Of a stretch of 64,000 bases of DNA, positions 1 to 7,938 are shown in pieces. Location: positions 3,532,074 to 3,596,073 of the forward strand of contig NZ_CP010029.1 of NCBI RefSeq assembly GCF_001656035.1, given 5' to 3'. The notes beneath the pieces are model-generated. The model was not told the DNA's origin. It did not search any database and saw nothing but the letters and a program-made list of their open reading frames with translations. The first letter of the stretch is position 1. The number at the start of each line of letters is the position of its first letter. Source of the stretch: Yersinia entomophaga (GTDB taxonomy: Bacteria > Pseudomonadota > Gammaproteobacteria > Enterobacterales > Enterobacteriaceae). The position numbers and the translations under genes were made by a program.

Positions 1-331
1 CGTTCCGCACGAATGGGGCCCGAAAATGTTGCGTAAAATCAAAGCCAGTAAAGAACTGTACGCGAAAACCTTTGGTTTGATTGATACGCCGCAGAAATTT
101 GAGGCGCACCGGCTGACGATGGCGCAGAGTGAATGGGCGCGTATGAAAGCCAATAATTCGCAAGAATGTCGAAACTGTCATAACTTCGACAATATGGATT
201 TCACCGCGCAGAAAACCGTGGCGGCCAAAATGCATAATAGCGCGATTACCGAAGGCAAAACCTGCGTAGATTGCCATAAAGGTATTGCCCATAAACTACC
301 GGATATGCGGGAAATTCCTAACGGCTTTTAA
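1..331 (+). CDS. napC: NapC, periplasmic nitrate reductase cytochrome c (3' part)
   Basis: The C-terminal ~109 residues are present; the frame is open from base 2 and the start lies before the window. Two CxxCH haem-binding motifs are visible, CRNCH (167-181) and CVDCH (263-277). The latter is followed by KGIAHKLPD, typical of the NapC/NirT family. NapC is a membrane-anchored tetrahaem cytochrome that passes electrons from the quinol pool to the periplasmic NapAB nitrate reductase. It is normally the last gene of napFDABC, and a hairpin-plus-T-run terminator follows at once, consistent with an operon end. The other two haem sites must lie upstream. Identification is by family resemblance and haem motifs. 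Confidence 0.9.
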   Translation, partial: VPHEWGPKMLRKIKASKELYAKTFGLIDTPQKFEAHRLTMAQSEWARMKANNSQECRNCHNFDNMDFTAQKTVAAKMHNSAITEGKTCVDCHKGIAHKLPDMREIPNGF

Positions 332-363
332 TTCCCTCCTCGTATCTGAGTGCTGTATTTTTC

Positions 364-401
364 AACACCTCGCTGGCTTTTGCTGACGAGGTGTTTTTTT
401 A
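364..401 (+). terminator. Rho-independent terminator after napC
   Basis: The 9-bp stem AACACCTCG/CGAGGTGTT (364-372 with 387-395) is followed by a run of T. It closes the nap operon and precedes nudK. Confidence 0.85.
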
Positions 402-475
402 TTGCAAAGTTATCTCCACTAGCGTTAGCTAGCGCCAGGAAAAAAAACTTCAATTACATGATACGGACTGAATAT

Positions 476-1051
476 ATGTCAGCAAAAATCGAGAATATCC
501 AACGCACGTTATTATCTGATAATTGGTATGTGCTGAATAAATATTCTTACGACTTAAAAAGAAAAAACGGTGAGTTAGTCCATCAGGAGCGTGAAGTCTA
601 CGACCGAGGCAACGGTGCCACTATCTTGTTATATAACCGCGCCAAAGGAACCGTAATATTAATCAACCAATTTCGTATGCCTACATATGTTAACGGCAAT
701 GAAAGCGGCATGTTATTAGAAGCCTGCGCTGGTCTGTTGGATGCGGATACTCCGGAAGACTGTATTCGCAGGGAAGCGATAGAAGAAACCGGTTTTGAAA
801 TTGGCGAAGTGGAAAAACTATTTGCTGCGTATATGTCACCCGGCGGCGTCACCGAACTGGTGCATTTCTTTGCTGCGGAATATCTGCCGGAACAGCGTAT
901 TTATGCCGGTGGCGGTATTGATGACGAAGATATAGAGGTTCTGGAAATTCCCTTCAAAGAAGCGCTGGCGATGATTGCCGATGGTCGCATCAAAGACGGC
1001 AAAACCATCATGCTGCTACAGCATGCGCAGATTAAGGGCTGGTTTGAATGA
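476..1051 (+). CDS. nudK: NudK, GDP-mannose pyrophosphatase (Nudix)
   Basis: A Nudix hydrolase of 191 aa, the same length as E. coli NudK, which splits GDP-mannose to GMP and mannose-1-phosphate. The Nudix core REAIEETGF is at residues 99-107, and MPTYVNGN with [10 protein letters not shown] just before it is characteristic of NudK. The open frame extends upstream to 350. I chose the ATG at 476 because MSAKIENIQ matches the known N-terminus and because the longer form would run through the napC terminator. It stands alone between that terminator and maeB. The protein is probably cytoplasmic. Family assignment is firm; substrate is inferred from family. Confidence 0.9.
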   Translation: MSAKIENIQRTLLSDNWYVLNKYSYDLKRKNGELVHQEREVYDRGNGATILLYNRAKGTVILINQFRMPTYVNGNESGMLLEACAGLLDADTPEDCIRREAIEETGFEIGEVEKLFAAYMSPGGVTELVHFFAAEYLPEQRIYAGGGIDDEDIEVLEIPFKEALAMIADGRIKDGKTIMLLQHAQIKGWFE

Positions 1052-1209
1052 CCGAGGCACTTTTCAACAAATTCATCTTATGTAAGTAACTAAAGCGTAA
1101 AATGTTGCGAAGAGTTTGGGCTGCTTCATGGTTTAGGCCTATTGACTCACTATACTGGTTCTGTTCCTGATTTTACCTCTCAACATATAAAAGCAAAAGG
1201 GATCCTATA

Positions 1210-3489
1210 ATGGACGAACAGTTGAAACAAAGTGCCCTGGATTTTCACCAATATCCCACTCCGGGTAAAATCCAGGTCTCGCCAACCAAGCCGCTGGCCA
1301 CGCAACGAGATCTGGCGCTGGCGTATTCTCCTGGCGTAGCGGCACCTTGTCTGGAGATTGCGGCCGACCCTTTGGCTGCCTATAAATATACTGCGCGCGG
1401 CAATTTGGTTGCGGTGATTTCTAACGGCACTGCGGTGCTGGGGCTAGGTAATATTGGCGCTTTAGCCGGAAAACCGGTTATGGAAGGCAAGGGCGTTCTG
1501 TTTAAAAAATTCTCAGGTATTGATGTTTTTGATATTGAAGTTGACGAGCATAATCCCGATAAGTTGATCGACATTATCGCCTCACTGGAACCGACCTTCG
1601 GCGGTATTAATCTGGAAGATATTAAAGCGCCAGAGTGCTTCTATATTGAACAAAAACTGCGCGAACGGATGAACATTCCGGTATTCCACGACGATCAGCA
1701 CGGCACTGCGATTATTTGTACTGCAGCTGTTCTGAACGGTCTGCGCGTAGTTGAGAAAGATATTTCTGATGTTAGGCTGGTGGTTTCCGGGGCAGGGGCT
1801 GCATCCATTGCCTGTCTGAATCTGCTGGTTGCACTGGGGCTGAAACGTCACAATATTACGGTTTGCGACTCAAAAGGCGTTATTTATCAAGGTCGCGAAC
1901 CCAATATGGAGGCGACCAAAGCCGCGTATGCCATTACGGATAACGGCCAGCGTACTTTGGGAGATGCCATTCCAAACGCCGATATTTTCCTTGGCTGCTC
2001 CGGCCCCGGCGTATTGACGCAGGACATGGTCAAAACCATGGCCCCTAATCCGTTGATTATGGCGCTCGCGAATCCAGAGCCGGAAATTTTACCGCCGCTG
2101 GCGAAAGCCGTGCGTCCTGATGCGATAATCTGTACCGGCCGTTCGGATTATCCGAATCAGGTGAATAACGTTCTGTGTTTCCCGTTCATCTTCCGCGGCG
2201 CACTGGATGTGGGTGCCACAGCCATTAACGAAGAGATGAAGCTGGCCTGCGTTCACGCTATTGCCGATCTGGCTCTGGCGGAACAAAACGACATAGTGGC
2301 TTCAGCCTACGGCGAACAAGACCTGTCCTTCGGCCCTGAATACATTATTCCTAAGCCTTTTGACCCACGCCTGATCGTCAAAATCGCCCCTGCGGTAGCC
2401 AAAGCGGCCATGGACTCTGGCGTAGCCACGCGTCCAATCGAAAATTTCGATGCTTACGTCGAGAAACTTTCAGAATTCGTCTACAAAACCAACCTGTTTA
2501 TGAAGCCGATCTTCTCTCAGGCTAGAAAAGAGCTGAAACGAGTAGTCCTGACAGAAGGGGAAGAAGAAAGAGTATTGCATGCGACTCAAGAGCTTGTTTC
2601 TCAAGGGCTCGCATTCCCTATTCTGATTGGTCGGCCAAGCGTTATTGATATGCGACTGAAGAAACTGGGGCTGCAAATCGTTGCGGGTAAAGACTTTGAA
2701 GTGGTGAATAACGAATCCGATCCTCGCTTTAATGAATACTGGCAAGAGTACTACCAGATCATGAAACGCCGGGGTGTTTCTCAGGAGCAGGCGCGTCGTG
2801 CCGTGATTAGCAATACGACGGTGATCGGTTCTATTATGCTGCACCGCGGCGAAGCCGATGCCATGATTTGCGGCACCATCGGCAATTATCATGAGCACTA
2901 TTCGGTGGTGGAGAAAGTCTTCGGTTTCCGTGATGGCGTACACGTGGCTGGCGCGATGAACGCCTTGTTGTTGCCAACCGGTAATACTTTTATCGCTGAT
3001 ACCTATGTTAATGACGATCCAACCCCGGAAGAACTGGCTGAAATTACTTTGATGGCGGCAGAAACCGTGCGTCGTTTCGGTATTGAGCCAAAAGTAGCGC
3101 TGGTTTCTCATTCTAGTTTCGGTACTGCGGATTGCCCATCAGCCCGTAAAATGCGTCGTACTCTGGAATTGGTCAACCAAATGGCACCGCAGTTGGAAAT
3201 TGACGGCGAAATGCACGGCGATGCGGCTTTGGTGGAAAGTATTCGCCATGACCTGATGCCGGACAGTCCGTTGAAAGGTGCGGCTAATGTGTTGATTATG
3301 CCGAATATGGAAGCAGCGCGTATCAGCTACAACCTATTGCGCGTGACCTCATCTGAGGGCGTAACCGTTGGTCCGGTATTGATGGGCGTGGCGAAACCGG
3401 TGCATATTTTAACGCCGATCGCGTCAGTACGTCGTATTGTGAACATGGTGGCACTGGCGGTCGTCGAGGCACAAACTGAGTTGCTGTAA
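1210..3489 (+). CDS. maeB: NADP-dependent malic enzyme with C-terminal phosphotransacetylase domain
   Basis: 759 aa, the hybrid length of MaeB. Residues ~1-430 are the malic enzyme: YSPGVAAPC near 39-47, the catalytic DDQHGTA at 161-167, and a Rossmann SGAGAAS at 193-199. Residues ~430-759 are a phosphotransacetylase-like domain, which in E. coli MaeB is regulatory (acetyl-CoA sensing) rather than a proven transacetylase. It decarboxylates malate to pyruvate with NADP, supplying NADPH and pyruvate for gluconeogenic growth. A purine-rich AAAAGGGA lies upstream of the ATG. It is a single gene closed by a strong terminator. Confidence 0.96.
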   Translation: MDEQLKQSALDFHQYPTPGKIQVSPTKPLATQRDLALAYSPGVAAPCLEIAADPLAAYKYTARGNLVAVISNGTAVLGLGNIGALAGKPVMEGKGVLFKKFSGIDVFDIEVDEHNPDKLIDIIASLEPTFGGINLEDIKAPECFYIEQKLRERMNIPVFHDDQHGTAIICTAAVLNGLRVVEKDISDVRLVVSGAGAASIACLNLLVALGLKRHNITVCDSKGVIYQGREPNMEATKAAYAITDNGQRTLGDAIPNADIFLGCSGPGVLTQDMVKTMAPNPLIMALANPEPEILPPLAKAVRPDAIICTGRSDYPNQVNNVLCFPFIFRGALDVGATAINEEMKLACVHAIADLALAEQNDIVASAYGEQDLSFGPEYIIPKPFDPRLIVKIAPAVAKAAMDSGVATRPIENFDAYVEKLSEFVYKTNLFMKPIFSQARKELKRVVLTEGEEERVLHATQELVSQGLAFPILIGRPSVIDMRLKKLGLQIVAGKDFEVVNNESDPRFNEYWQEYYQIMKRRGVSQEQARRAVISNTTVIGSIMLHRGEADAMICGTIGNYHEHYSVVEKVFGFRDGVHVAGAMNALLLPTGNTFIADTYVNDDPTPEELAEITLMAAETVRRFGIEPKVALVSHSSFGTADCPSARKMRRTLELVNQMAPQLEIDGEMHGDAALVESIRHDLMPDSPLKGAANVLIMPNMEAARISYNLLRVTSSEGVTVGPVLMGVAKPVHILTPIASVRRIVNMVALAVVEAQTELL

Positions 3490-3516
3490 TACTTAATCAC
3501 GTTGTTGAAAATCAGA

Positions 3517-3546
3517 GCCTTTGTCTATCGAGACAGAGGCTTTTTT
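3517..3546 (+). terminator. Terminator after maeB
   Basis: A 10-bp stem, GCCTTTGTCT (3517-3526) with AGACAGAGGC (3531-3540), contains one G-U pair, an ATCG loop and six T. Confidence 0.9.
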
Positions 3547-3608
3547 ATCGATTTTATTTTTCCACATCAATGAAACATTCTTGTTCTATTATTGGTACGC
3601 AACAAATT

Positions 3609-3627
3609 GTAAATGATTATCATTATC
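3609..3627. promoter_or_regulatory. Fur box before the ChaN-like gene
   Basis: The 19 bases at 3609-3627 match the classical Fur consensus GATAATGATAATCATTATC at 16 of 19 positions (counted by eye). The site lies about 45 bp before the start of the ChaN-like lipoprotein gene. It implies iron repression of that gene and perhaps of the haem locus behind it. Confidence 0.85.
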
Positions 3628-3672
3628 TATATTATGCGGACGATTAAACCGCTAAATGGATAACGCCTGCTA

Positions 3673-4530
3673 ATGAGAATCTTATTATTATTCAGTATGT
3701 TTTTAATGATTAGCTGTACTTCTACGCCTCCTAAAAATATTCCGAGCGATAAATCCGATATTACCGCCTTCGGAACCATTACCGATCTTCATACCGGAAA
3801 AGTCCTGACGGCCTCCCAGTTAGTGGATGAGCTGGCGGGTGCTCCTCAAGTGATCGTGGGTGAGAAACACGATAATCTTTATCACCATCAAATCGAGCGG
3901 TGGTTGATAGAAAATCTGGCACAGAAACGGCCACAGGGCAGTGTATTGCTGGAAATGTTGAATCCGAACCAACAGATCAAGGTGGATAAGGTTAAGTCCT
4001 GGCTACAGCAAGAGCCTCGTGTTAGGGAAAGTCGAATTGTGGAGCTGCTGGCTTGGCAGCCGGGCTGGAGTTGGGCGCTGTACGGCGATCTGGCAATGAC
4101 GGTGATGCGTGCGCCTTATCCCGTGTGGTCGGCGAATTTGGATCGAGATGAAATCATGGCGATCTATAAGGAAAAACCGCCGTTAGAGGGCAAATTTTCT
4201 ACCACGCCAGAAGTGCGCGCGGCGCTGGAAAAGCTAATTCGTGCGTCTCACGATAATAAAATTGATGCTTCGCAATTAGCTTCAATGGTGGCCATTCAGC
4301 AGCAGCGCGACCGCCGTATGGCTGAACGTTTGCTGGCCGCGCCCACTCCAACACTATTAATTGCCGGCGGTTATCATGCGGCGAAAAATATTGGGGTGCC
4401 TTTGCATATGCAGGATCTTAAAGCGGCTTCACACCCGTTGGTGCTAATGCTGGCTGAAGAGGGCGCTAACGTAGGGCCAGAAAATGCAGATTATCTGTGG
4501 TCTGTACCGGTAAAGACTTTACCGCGCTAA
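3673..4530 (+). CDS. ChaN-family haem-binding lipoprotein
   Basis: 285 aa. The N-terminus ends in a lipobox (LMISC) with the modified Cys at residue 15, so a lipid-anchored envelope protein is expected. The body contains the ChaN/DUF399 hallmarks VIVGEKHDNLYHH and LLIAGGYHAAKN. Campylobacter ChaN binds haem and is iron regulated; E. coli-type genomes generally lack it. A Fur box lies just upstream, with TonB, peptidase and haem-receptor genes downstream. I therefore infer a role in holding or relaying haem at the outer membrane. Actual haem binding by this protein is not shown by sequence alone. Confidence 0.8.
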   Translation: MRILLLFSMFLMISCTSTPPKNIPSDKSDITAFGTITDLHTGKVLTASQLVDELAGAPQVIVGEKHDNLYHHQIERWLIENLAQKRPQGSVLLEMLNPNQQIKVDKVKSWLQQEPRVRESRIVELLAWQPGWSWALYGDLAMTVMRAPYPVWSANLDRDEIMAIYKEKPPLEGKFSTTPEVRAALEKLIRASHDNKIDASQLASMVAIQQQRDRRMAERLLAAPTPTLLIAGGYHAAKNIGVPLHMQDLKAASHPLVLMLAEEGANVGPENADYLWSVPVKTLPR

Positions 4531-4661
4531 GAATGTCGCCGAGCGAAAAAACATCGCCACGTTAAGAATTTTTCCTTATCCCCGCGCAACAAATGCGACA
4601 TTTTATGTCGCATTATTCATTTATTTGCACTGAATCTGAAAAGAGACTGTTAATTTCATTT

Positions 4662-4703
4662 ACAAATGATTATCATTGTCAAATATAATTGATAATCATT
4701 TGC
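4662..4703. promoter_or_regulatory. Tandem Fur boxes before tonB2
   Basis: Two adjoining Fur-like 19-mers: 4662-4680 matches the consensus at 14 of 19 and 4685-4703 at 13 of 19 (by eye). The core TGATTATCATT is shared with the site at 3609. They end only 14 bp before the ATG at 4718. The promoter must therefore lie upstream, with the operators covering the transcription start or leader. Confidence 0.75.
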
Positions 4704-4717
4704 ATTCTAATCATTCC

Positions 4718-5515
4718 ATGCATTCACTGTATTTATACGATCAACCTTTACCAAAGCCGAAAGTTGGCCAAGGTTTTGTTCTGGCTATCGCTGCTCATCT
4801 CGCAGTGTCGTGGTTGATCTTTCGCGTTGCTGAAACCTTGCCTCCGTTACCTTTGCCGCCTCCCGCAGTGATGATGCAATGGTCGGCGCACATTGAAGCG
4901 CCAGCTACGCCGAAACCTTTGCCAATCGGTGAGCAGCAGACAGTCTCATCGGCGGCTTCTGAACCCCAGAAAAGCGTAGAGAAGCAGCCGGAGTTACCGA
5001 AGCTGGCCAGAGTTGAAAAAGCCAAAATTATCGTGGCTGAAAATAAGCCTGAGCCTAGAGTGCGGCAAAAACAGCCCAAGCCGGAGAAACCTCAGGCTAT
5101 TACCAGCCCAACTGCGTTGGCGTCTGCTGCCAGCAGTGCTGCCCCAGTGGCACAAAGTCAGCCTTCTGAACGCGTTGCCGCGCCGATAAATAGCGATGCC
5201 AACGCAAAAGTGGAAGCCAAAATTTCCTGGGAAAGTTTGGTAAGAGGGCATCTTAATCGTTTTAAACGTTATCCTGCCGAAGCGCAGGTACGTAACCGAA
5301 CTGGAACCGTCTTGGTTGAATTTACTCTTGATTATCGTGGCAATATTCTTAGCAGCAAAAAAATAAACTCATCTGGTACACAATCCCTCGATCGTGAGGC
5401 GATGAGAATGCTGGAAAAAGCGCAGCCACTGCCGATACCGCCAGAATCAATATTGTATCAGGGGAGACTTACCGTCACGCTTCCTATTGATTTTAGTTTA
5501 ATTAATCAACAGTAA
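4718..5515 (+). CDS. TonB-family energy transducer (second TonB, HasB-like)
   Basis: 265 aa from the ATG at 4718. The frame is open from a TTG at 4676, but that start lies inside the Fur boxes. One N-terminal membrane segment (GFVLAIAAHLAVSWLIF) is followed by a Pro/Lys/Glu-rich periplasmic spacer. The C-terminal TonB domain includes RFKRYPAEAQVRNRTGTV and a C-terminal PIDFSL strand. TonB proteins couple the ExbBD proton-motive motor to outer-membrane receptors. No exbBD is present here, so it presumably uses the chromosomal ExbBD. Its place beside a haem-type receptor suggests a dedicated HasB-like partner. No strong ribosome-binding site is visible for the chosen start. Confidence 0.88.
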   Translation: MHSLYLYDQPLPKPKVGQGFVLAIAAHLAVSWLIFRVAETLPPLPLPPPAVMMQWSAHIEAPATPKPLPIGEQQTVSSAASEPQKSVEKQPELPKLARVEKAKIIVAENKPEPRVRQKQPKPEKPQAITSPTALASAASSAAPVAQSQPSERVAAPINSDANAKVEAKISWESLVRGHLNRFKRYPAEAQVRNRTGTVLVEFTLDYRGNILSSKKINSSGTQSLDREAMRMLEKAQPLPIPPESILYQGRLTVTLPIDFSLINQQ

Positions 5516-5634
5516 TATCACTGATTCTAATTGTTAAATAACCCTAGGTGAGGTCATTTGTCTTTTGATGACCCGGTTAGCTACAGAATTTGTAGTAAAT
5601 AAAATAGACAGTATTTAATTATATCAGAGGGACT

Positions 5635-7785
5635 ATGAGATATTTTATATCACCTAAGATTAATGCGGGTAATTGCTTAATACCTTCGATTATTTATCTC
5701 GGTTTATTCAGTTTCTCCTTATTTGCAGGTGCGGCTGAGATGGCTGAGCCAACGCCACCTATTGCGGAAAAACATCCACATCAATTAACTCTACATTCAG
5801 AAACTCGCGTCGATAATTACTATTGGCTGCGAGATGACGACCGCAAGAATAAAAAGGTTATTGATTATCTGAAGGCTGAAAATAGCTACGCTGAATCTAT
5901 ACTTAAAACAACCACTACCTTGCAAGATACGCTATATCAAGAAATGCTGAAGCGAGTAAATCAGCAGGATCAATCGGTACCTTATAGTCTTAATGGATAT
6001 CGTTACCAGGAAATCTATCAACCGGGTAAAGAGTATGCGCAGTACCAACGGCAGAGGGAAGTGCCTGATGCTGAATGGGAAGTGTTGCTAGATGCCAATC
6101 AGCGTGCGCAGGGGCATGATTACTATAAGCTGGGTGGGCTGAGCGTCAGCCGTGATAATCAGCGTATGGCTGTGGCGGAAGATACGCTGTCTCGTCGGCA
6201 ATACAGCATCCATTTAAAACAGATTGCCGACAAACAATGGTCTGATGAGGTGATTCATGACACTTCGGGCAATATGGTGTGGGCAAACGATAATAACACT
6301 CTGTTTTACGTACGTAATCATCCGCAAACTTTATTGCCGTATCAGGTTTTTCGCCATCAATACGGTACGCCAGCAGAAAATGATGTCTTGGTTTACCAGG
6401 AGAATGACGATAGCTATTACCTCAGTTTATCGCCCAGCACTTCTCGCCAGTATATTTTGATAAATATCAGCAGCACCGCGACTTCGGAAACCCGGTTACT
6501 GGATGCCAATCAGCCACAGCAGGCACCAACGGTTTTCTCCGCCCGCCAAACGGGACGTGAATACTACATCGATCATTTTAACGACCAATTTTATATTCGC
6601 TCTAATCATCAGCATCCTAATTTTGGCTTGTATCAGACTGTATCCGGGGAAGCCTCTTGGACAACGCTGATTGCACCGGAAGATTCTAAAGACGTAGAGA
6701 ATTTTGTGTTATTCCGCGATTGGCTGGTGGTCGCTGAACGGGAGCAGGGCTTAACTCATATTCGTAAAATCAATTGGCAGAGTCAGCAACAGCAGCCGTT
6801 GACCTTAGAAGACCCGACTTATATGGCGTGGCTGGCCTATAACCCGGAGCCAGATAGCCACGTTCTGCGCTATCGCTATTCCTCAATGACCACGCCGACC
6901 TCAACTTATCAATGGGATATGATTAGCGGAGAGAAAACTCTGCTGAAACAACAGGAAGTAAAAAACTTTAATCGCGATGAGTACCAAAGCCAGCGTATCT
7001 GGGTTACGGCCCGCGATGGGGTGTTGGTTCCGGCGTCGCTGGTTTACCGTAAATCATTATTTAAAAAAGGCCATAATCCACTACTGGCTTACGCCTATGG
7101 GGCCTACGGCATGAGTATGGACCCTTCGTTTAGCGCGAACCGGCTGAGTTTATTGGATCGCGGTTTTATCTTTACTTTGATTCATGTGCGCGGCGGCGGG
7201 GAGCTGGGGCAAGGGTGGTATAAACAAGGTAAACTGGCGAAAAAAGAAAACAGTTTCAATGACTTCATCGATGTTACTCAAGGTTTGGTACAGCAAGGCT
7301 TTGGCCAGCCGGAGCGGTTGTATGCCATGGGCGGTAGCGCCGGGGGGCTGCTGGTTGGGGCGGTCATTAATCAGGAACCCACTTTATTTAACGCAGTAGT
7401 GGCGCAGGTGCCTTTTGTTGATGTTGTGACGACTATGTCAGATTCCTCGATACCGTTAACCACCAATGAATACGGGGAATGGGGGAATCCTGAAAAGTTA
7501 TCTGATTATAAGGTCATGCGAGCCTATAGCCCTTACGACAATATCTCTCCTAAAAATTATCCTAATTTATTAGTCACTAGCGGATTACATGATTCGCAGG
7601 TGCAATATTGGGAGCCAGCCAAATGGGTGGCTAAATTACGAGAGTTTAATCGGGGAGATAATATTATTTTATTAACCACGGATATGAGTGCCGGGCACGG
7701 TGGTAAATCTGGTCGTCTCAGTAGGTTGAAAAATAGTGCCCAGGAATACGCCTTTATTTTAGCAATGGACGAAAAAGTAAAATAA
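5635..7785 (+). CDS. Exported oligopeptidase B-like serine peptidase (S9A)
   Basis: 716 aa prolyl-oligopeptidase-family enzyme. The N-terminal half is the beta-propeller and the C-terminal half an alpha/beta hydrolase. The triad is readable: Ser568 in GGSAGG, Asp653 in GLHDSQ and His688 in SAGHGG. It resembles protease II (PtrB), which cleaves small peptides after Arg/Lys, including the RGGGELGQGWY and NEYGEWGNP blocks. Unlike cytoplasmic PtrB it begins with a hydrophobic signal segment (residues ~15-33) ending in an AxA-type cleavage site, so a periplasmic or secreted location is expected. An AGAGGG-like ribosome-binding site precedes the ATG. It lies between tonB2 and the receptor; a role in releasing haem or processing peptides is inference. 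Confidence 0.85.
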   Translation: MRYFISPKINAGNCLIPSIIYLGLFSFSLFAGAAEMAEPTPPIAEKHPHQLTLHSETRVDNYYWLRDDDRKNKKVIDYLKAENSYAESILKTTTTLQDTLYQEMLKRVNQQDQSVPYSLNGYRYQEIYQPGKEYAQYQRQREVPDAEWEVLLDANQRAQGHDYYKLGGLSVSRDNQRMAVAEDTLSRRQYSIHLKQIADKQWSDEVIHDTSGNMVWANDNNTLFYVRNHPQTLLPYQVFRHQYGTPAENDVLVYQENDDSYYLSLSPSTSRQYILINISSTATSETRLLDANQPQQAPTVFSARQTGREYYIDHFNDQFYIRSNHQHPNFGLYQTVSGEASWTTLIAPEDSKDVENFVLFRDWLVVAEREQGLTHIRKINWQSQQQQPLTLEDPTYMAWLAYNPEPDSHVLRYRYSSMTTPTSTYQWDMISGEKTLLKQQEVKNFNRDEYQSQRIWVTARDGVLVPASLVYRKSLFKKGHNPLLAYAYGAYGMSMDPSFSANRLSLLDRGFIFTLIHVRGGGELGQGWYKQGKLAKKENSFNDFIDVTQGLVQQGFGQPERLYAMGGSAGGLLVGAVINQEPTLFNAVVAQVPFVDVVTTMSDSSIPLTTNEYGEWGNPEKLSDYKVMRAYSPYDNISPKNYPNLLVTSGLHDSQVQYWEPAKWVAKLREFNRGDNIILLTTDMSAGHGGKSGRLSRLKNSAQEYAFILAMDEKVK

Positions 7786-7787
7786 TT

Positions 7788-7803
7788 CCACATAAAAATG
7801 TGG
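7788..7803. other. Hairpin between peptidase and receptor genes
   Basis: CCACAT/ATGTGG forms a 6-bp stem with an AAAA loop directly after the peptidase stop. There is no T-run. A second hairpin, ATTCATA/TATGAAT, lies at 7844-7862. They may be mRNA processing or stability elements rather than terminators. Confidence 0.4.
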
Positions 7804-7938
7804 GGTAAACAAGTAAGAAAATAATAAGAATAAAATCCAGAGTATTCATATTGGGTATGAATGCTGCACGGCTATTTGAACGCTATAACACGAGCAAGTT
7901 TTTAATACGGAATTTTAAATTAATTTCTTGAGGGATTT

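Noticed and set aside
2470..3111. Long antisense open frame (213 codons) inside maeB
   Set aside because: It is a codon-structure shadow of maeB, with no family resemblance and no ribosome-binding site.
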